Source of the DNA: JBBSOK01 sp038259825
GTDB taxonomy: Bacteria > Bacteroidota > Bacteroidia > Flavobacteriales > Flavobacteriaceae
Direction of reading: 5' to 3'
DNA: 8,615 bases
Assembly: GCA_038259825.1 (NCBI GenBank)
Contig: JBBSOK010000116.1
Span: 1-8,615 of the forward strand
The position numbers were made by a program, and so were the translations under genes. Of the stretch, positions 6,244 through 8,615 are shown one piece after another. How positions within the stretch are numbered: position 1 is the stretch's first letter; the number at the start of each line of letters is the position of its first letter. The notes under the pieces are model-generated. The model saw nothing but the letters and a program-made list of their open reading frames with translations, ran no database searches and was not told the DNA's origin.

Positions 6244-8265
6244 TTATTGCAATAATCCAGCGCGTTTTAACAAAGCTTCTGGATCTGGTTTTTGACCGCG
6301 AAATTTTATGTAAAGCTCCATTGGATCAATAGTTCCGCCTTGTGATAACACAAATTCTTTAAATTTTCCAGCAACTTTTTTGTTAAAAATTCCTTCGTTT
6401 TTAAAATGTGCAAAAGCATCTGCGTCAAGAACTTCTGCCCATTTGTAGCTGTAATAACCAGCCGAATAACCACCTTGAAATATATGTGAAAAAGAAGTGC
6501 TCATACAATTTTCTGAAACATCTGGATACAATTGTGTTTCCTTGAATGTTGAAATTTCAAAATCTTTTACATTCTTTATTTTTGAAGGATTGGAACCGTG
6601 CCAAGCCATATCTAATAATCCAAAACTAATTTGGCGCATAGTGGCAATTCCTTCTAAAAATGTGGCGCTGTCCTTTATCTTTTCAACATATTCCATTGGG
6701 ATAACTTCCCCTGTTTTATAATGCTTTGCAAAAAGTTCCAATGTTTCTTTTTCGTAGCACCAATTTTCTAAAATTTGGCTTGGCAATTCAACAAAATCCC
6801 AATAAACACTGGTGCCAGATAGGCTAGGGTAGTAGGTGTTTGCAAGCATTCCGTGGAGTGCGTGACCAAATTCATGAAATAGTGTAGTAACTTCATTAAA
6901 GGTTAAAAGTGAAGGCTTGCTTGCAGTAGGTTTTGTAAAATTACAGACAATTGAAATATGTGGCCTATCATTTTTGCCACCCTTTATTTGCTGTGGCTTA
7001 TAGGAGGTCATCCAAGCACCATTTCTTTTTCCGGGACGAGGATGGAAATCTGCATAAAAAAATGCTACTAGTTCTCCATCAATATCTTTTACTTCGTATG
7101 TTTTTACTTCTTTGTGATATTTATCAATATTTTCAACTTCTTTAAAATGAAGGCCATATAATTTTTCGGCAACGGTAAAGACACCGCTAATCACATTTTT
7201 AAGTTCGAAATATGGCTTTAATTTTTCATCATCCAAATTGAAAAGTTTTTGTTTCAATTTTTCAGAATAATAGGCACCGTCCCATTTTTCAAGTTGATTG
7301 ATTCCGTCCAGCTCATTTGCAAAAGCTGATAGTTCATCAAATTCTTTTTTGGCAGCAGGTTTTGCTTTTTTAAGCAGTTCATTTAAAAATGAAGTAACTT
7401 TTGCTGGCGTTTCTGCCATTCTTTCTTCCAATACAAAATGCGCGTGACTTTCATAACCCAATAAATTTGCACGTTGATGGCGAAGATTTGCAATTTGAAG
7501 GATGTTTTGCTGATTGTCTAATTCATTATTATTAAACCCTTTTGCACCAAAGGCAATAGCCATTTTTTTACGAAGTTCACGATTGTCCGAATACGTCATA
7601 AAAGGAACGTAACTTGGATAATCTAACGTGAAAATCCAACCTTTTTTATTTTTCTCTTCGGCAGTTTGGGAGGCAGCTTCAATAACTCCTTCTGGTAAAC
7701 CTGCCAAATCTTTTTCATCCGTAATATGAAGTTCAAATTTATTGGTTTCTGCCAAAATATTTTCGCCGAAAGTGAGACTTAATTTTGACAAATCTGCATC
7801 AATTTTTCGGAGTGTTTTCTTTTTATCTTCGGATAGATTGGCGCCGTTTCTTGAAAATCCTTTGTACTTTTTTTCAAGTAACATTTTTTGCTCTTCGGAA
7901 AGTGATAAAGAATCTTTTTGATTAAAAACAATTTTTATTTTTTCGAATAAAGCTTCATTTAGCAGCATATCATTACTAAATTCCGTCAACATTGGTGAAA
8001 TTTGTTGTGCTAATTTTTGAATTTCGTCATTTGTTTCTGCGCTATTCAAATTGAAGAAAATGCTTGTAACTCTATCCAATTGTTGTCCTGTATTTTCAAG
8101 GGCTTCAATTGTATTTTCAAATGTGGCTTTTTCAGAATTTGAAGTTATTGTGTTAATTTCCGCCTTTGTTTCTTCAATTAATTGCTGGATTGCTGGTAGA
8201 AAGTGAGAGTTTTCTATCGCTGAAAAAGGTGCTGTGTTGAATGGTTTTAATAAGGGATTATTCAT
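6244..8265 (-). CDS. M3 family zinc metallopeptidase (oligopeptidase A / peptidyl-dipeptidase Dcp type)
   Basis: This 673-residue enzyme belongs to the thimet oligopeptidase (M3A) family, whose members cut short peptides in the cytosol and help finish protein and signal-peptide breakdown. The zinc site is intact: LFHEFGHALHG (462-472) gives His464, Glu465 and His468, and Glu493 in FVELPSQ (491-497) is the third ligand, 25 residues on as in thimet oligopeptidase. The substrate-binding region SHIFQGGYSAGYYSYKW (593-609) keeps the expected His593, Tyr600 and Tyr604/607. The N-terminal half is the helical channel domain. No signal peptide or membrane helix is present. Length fits the family (about 670-700). 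Motifs alone do not separate PrlC-like endopeptidase from Dcp-like dipeptidase, so no symbol is given. The ATG at 8265 is preceded by an A-rich stretch and gives the normal family start (MNNPLLKPFNTAPFSAI). PurE lies 53 bases upstream on the same strand, so co-transcription is likely. Confidence 0.96.
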   Translation of the reverse strand: MNNPLLKPFNTAPFSAIENSHFLPAIQQLIEETKAEINTITSNSEKATFENTIEALENTGQQLDRVTSIFFNLNSAETNDEIQKLAQQISPMLTEFSNDMLLNEALFEKIKIVFNQKDSLSLSEEQKMLLEKKYKGFSRNGANLSEDKKKTLRKIDADLSKLSLTFGENILAETNKFELHITDEKDLAGLPEGVIEAASQTAEEKNKKGWIFTLDYPSYVPFMTYSDNRELRKKMAIAFGAKGFNNNELDNQQNILQIANLRHQRANLLGYESHAHFVLEERMAETPAKVTSFLNELLKKAKPAAKKEFDELSAFANELDGINQLEKWDGAYYSEKLKQKLFNLDDEKLKPYFELKNVISGVFTVAEKLYGLHFKEVENIDKYHKEVKTYEVKDIDGELVAFFYADFHPRPGKRNGAWMTSYKPQQIKGGKNDRPHISIVCNFTKPTASKPSLLTFNEVTTLFHEFGHALHGMLANTYYPSLSGTSVYWDFVELPSQILENWCYEKETLELFAKHYKTGEVIPMEYVEKIKDSATFLEGIATMRQISFGLLDMAWHGSNPSKIKNVKDFEISTFKETQLYPDVSENCMSTSFSHIFQGGYSAGYYSYKWAEVLDADAFAHFKNEGIFNKKVAGKFKEFVLSQGGTIDPMELYIKFRGQKPDPEALLKRAGLLQ

Positions 8266-8318
8266 TTAATCTTTTACTATTTTTTGATGTTCTTAATTGC
8301 ATTAAATTTCTATGACTA

Positions 8319-8615
8319 CTAACCATTACGGCGTACTGAAACTGCTCCTTCTTCTACCTTCATCTTCAAACCTTCTTTGTAGGCCAAAATTTTATCTAGA
8401 ACACATTTGTCTGATGTCCCAATAATTTGAGCGGCTAAAATACCTGCATTTTTAGCGCCATTTAATGCTACGGTTGCAACGGGAACGCCTCCAGGCATCT
8501 GTAAAATAGAAAGCACACTGTCCCAACCATCAATTGAATTACTGCTTTTTACAGGAACACCAATTACTGGCAATGGAGAAAGTGAGGCAATCATACCGGG
8601 AAGATGTGCTGCGCC
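8319..8615 (-). CDS. purE: N5-carboxyaminoimidazole ribonucleotide mutase, C-terminal part (truncated by window edge)
   Basis: PurE converts N5-CAIR to CAIR in de novo purine synthesis, acting after PurK in the cytosol. The visible 98 residues begin mid-gene, in frame to the last base, with GAAHLPGM, the nucleotide-binding loop that follows the catalytic part. Next come LSPLPVIGVPV, WDSVLSILQMPGGVPVATVAL and AKNAGILAAQIIG, all typical of bacterial class I PurE. The N-terminal third (about 60-65 residues, including the first Ser/Asp active-site loop) lies outside the window. The ATG at 8592-8594 is an internal Met and not the gene start. The frame ends with a TAG stop. The M3 peptidase gene follows after 53 bases. 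By flavobacterial habit purK may lie upstream, but that cannot be seen here. Confidence 0.96.
   Translation of the reverse strand, partial: GAAHLPGMIASLSPLPVIGVPVKSSNSIDGWDSVLSILQMPGGVPVATVALNGAKNAGILAAQIIGTSDKCVLDKILAYKEGLKMKVEEGAVSVRRNG

Noticed and set aside
6497..7145. Plus-strand open frames antisense to the M3 peptidase gene
   Set aside because: Short, without motifs, and fully covered by a confident coding gene on the other strand.

Overview
This window reads as an AT-rich chromosomal segment from a member of the Bacteroidetes, most probably the Flavobacteriaceae. Four signs point there: the character of the encoded proteins (single-chain GcvP, an M3 peptidase next to purE, a FabH-like enzyme of flavobacterial type), the lack of clear Shine-Dalgarno sequences, AT-rich leaders, and two exact matches to the Bacteroidetes -7 promoter motif TAnnTTTG. 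No IS elements, phage genes, CRISPR array, tRNA or rRNA were seen. The genus cannot be fixed from sequence reading alone.

Layout from left to right. Bases 1-171 (minus) hold the N-terminal 57 residues of a small SAM-methyltransferase-like protein cut by the window edge. Directly upstream of it in transcription, at 201-1259 (minus), is a FabH-like ketosynthase with an intact Cys-His-Asn triad. A 223-base spacer (1260-1482) holds a probable promoter for that pair. At 1483-4326 (minus) is full-length gcvP, the PLP-dependent P-protein of the glycine cleavage system. A 152-base divergent region (4327-4478) carries a strong promoter match for gcvP. At 4479-5321 (plus) is a nine-helix membrane protein resembling the UbiA prenyltransferase superfamily, but with its first Asp motif eroded. 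It converges on a sigma/anti-sigma-like pair (minus): a small Cys/His protein at 5318-5560 and an ECF sigma factor at 5563-6111. A 132-base spacer (6112-6243) holds the sigma promoter. At 6244-8265 (minus) is a cytosolic M3 zinc oligopeptidase. At 8319-8615 (minus) is the C-terminal 98 residues of PurE, cut by the right edge.

How the genes may work together. Most of the window is housekeeping: purine synthesis (PurE), peptide turnover (M3 peptidase) and glycine catabolism feeding one-carbon metabolism (GcvP). The least explained parts are three. One is the sigma factor with its 80-residue Cys/His partner, whose frames lie 2 bases apart. The second is the degenerate UbiA-like membrane protein, which shares a TTAA stop palindrome with that partner. 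The third is the ketosynthase/methyltransferase pair. No clearly new system such as a defence island or large biosynthetic cluster is visible; the findings below are moderate leads.
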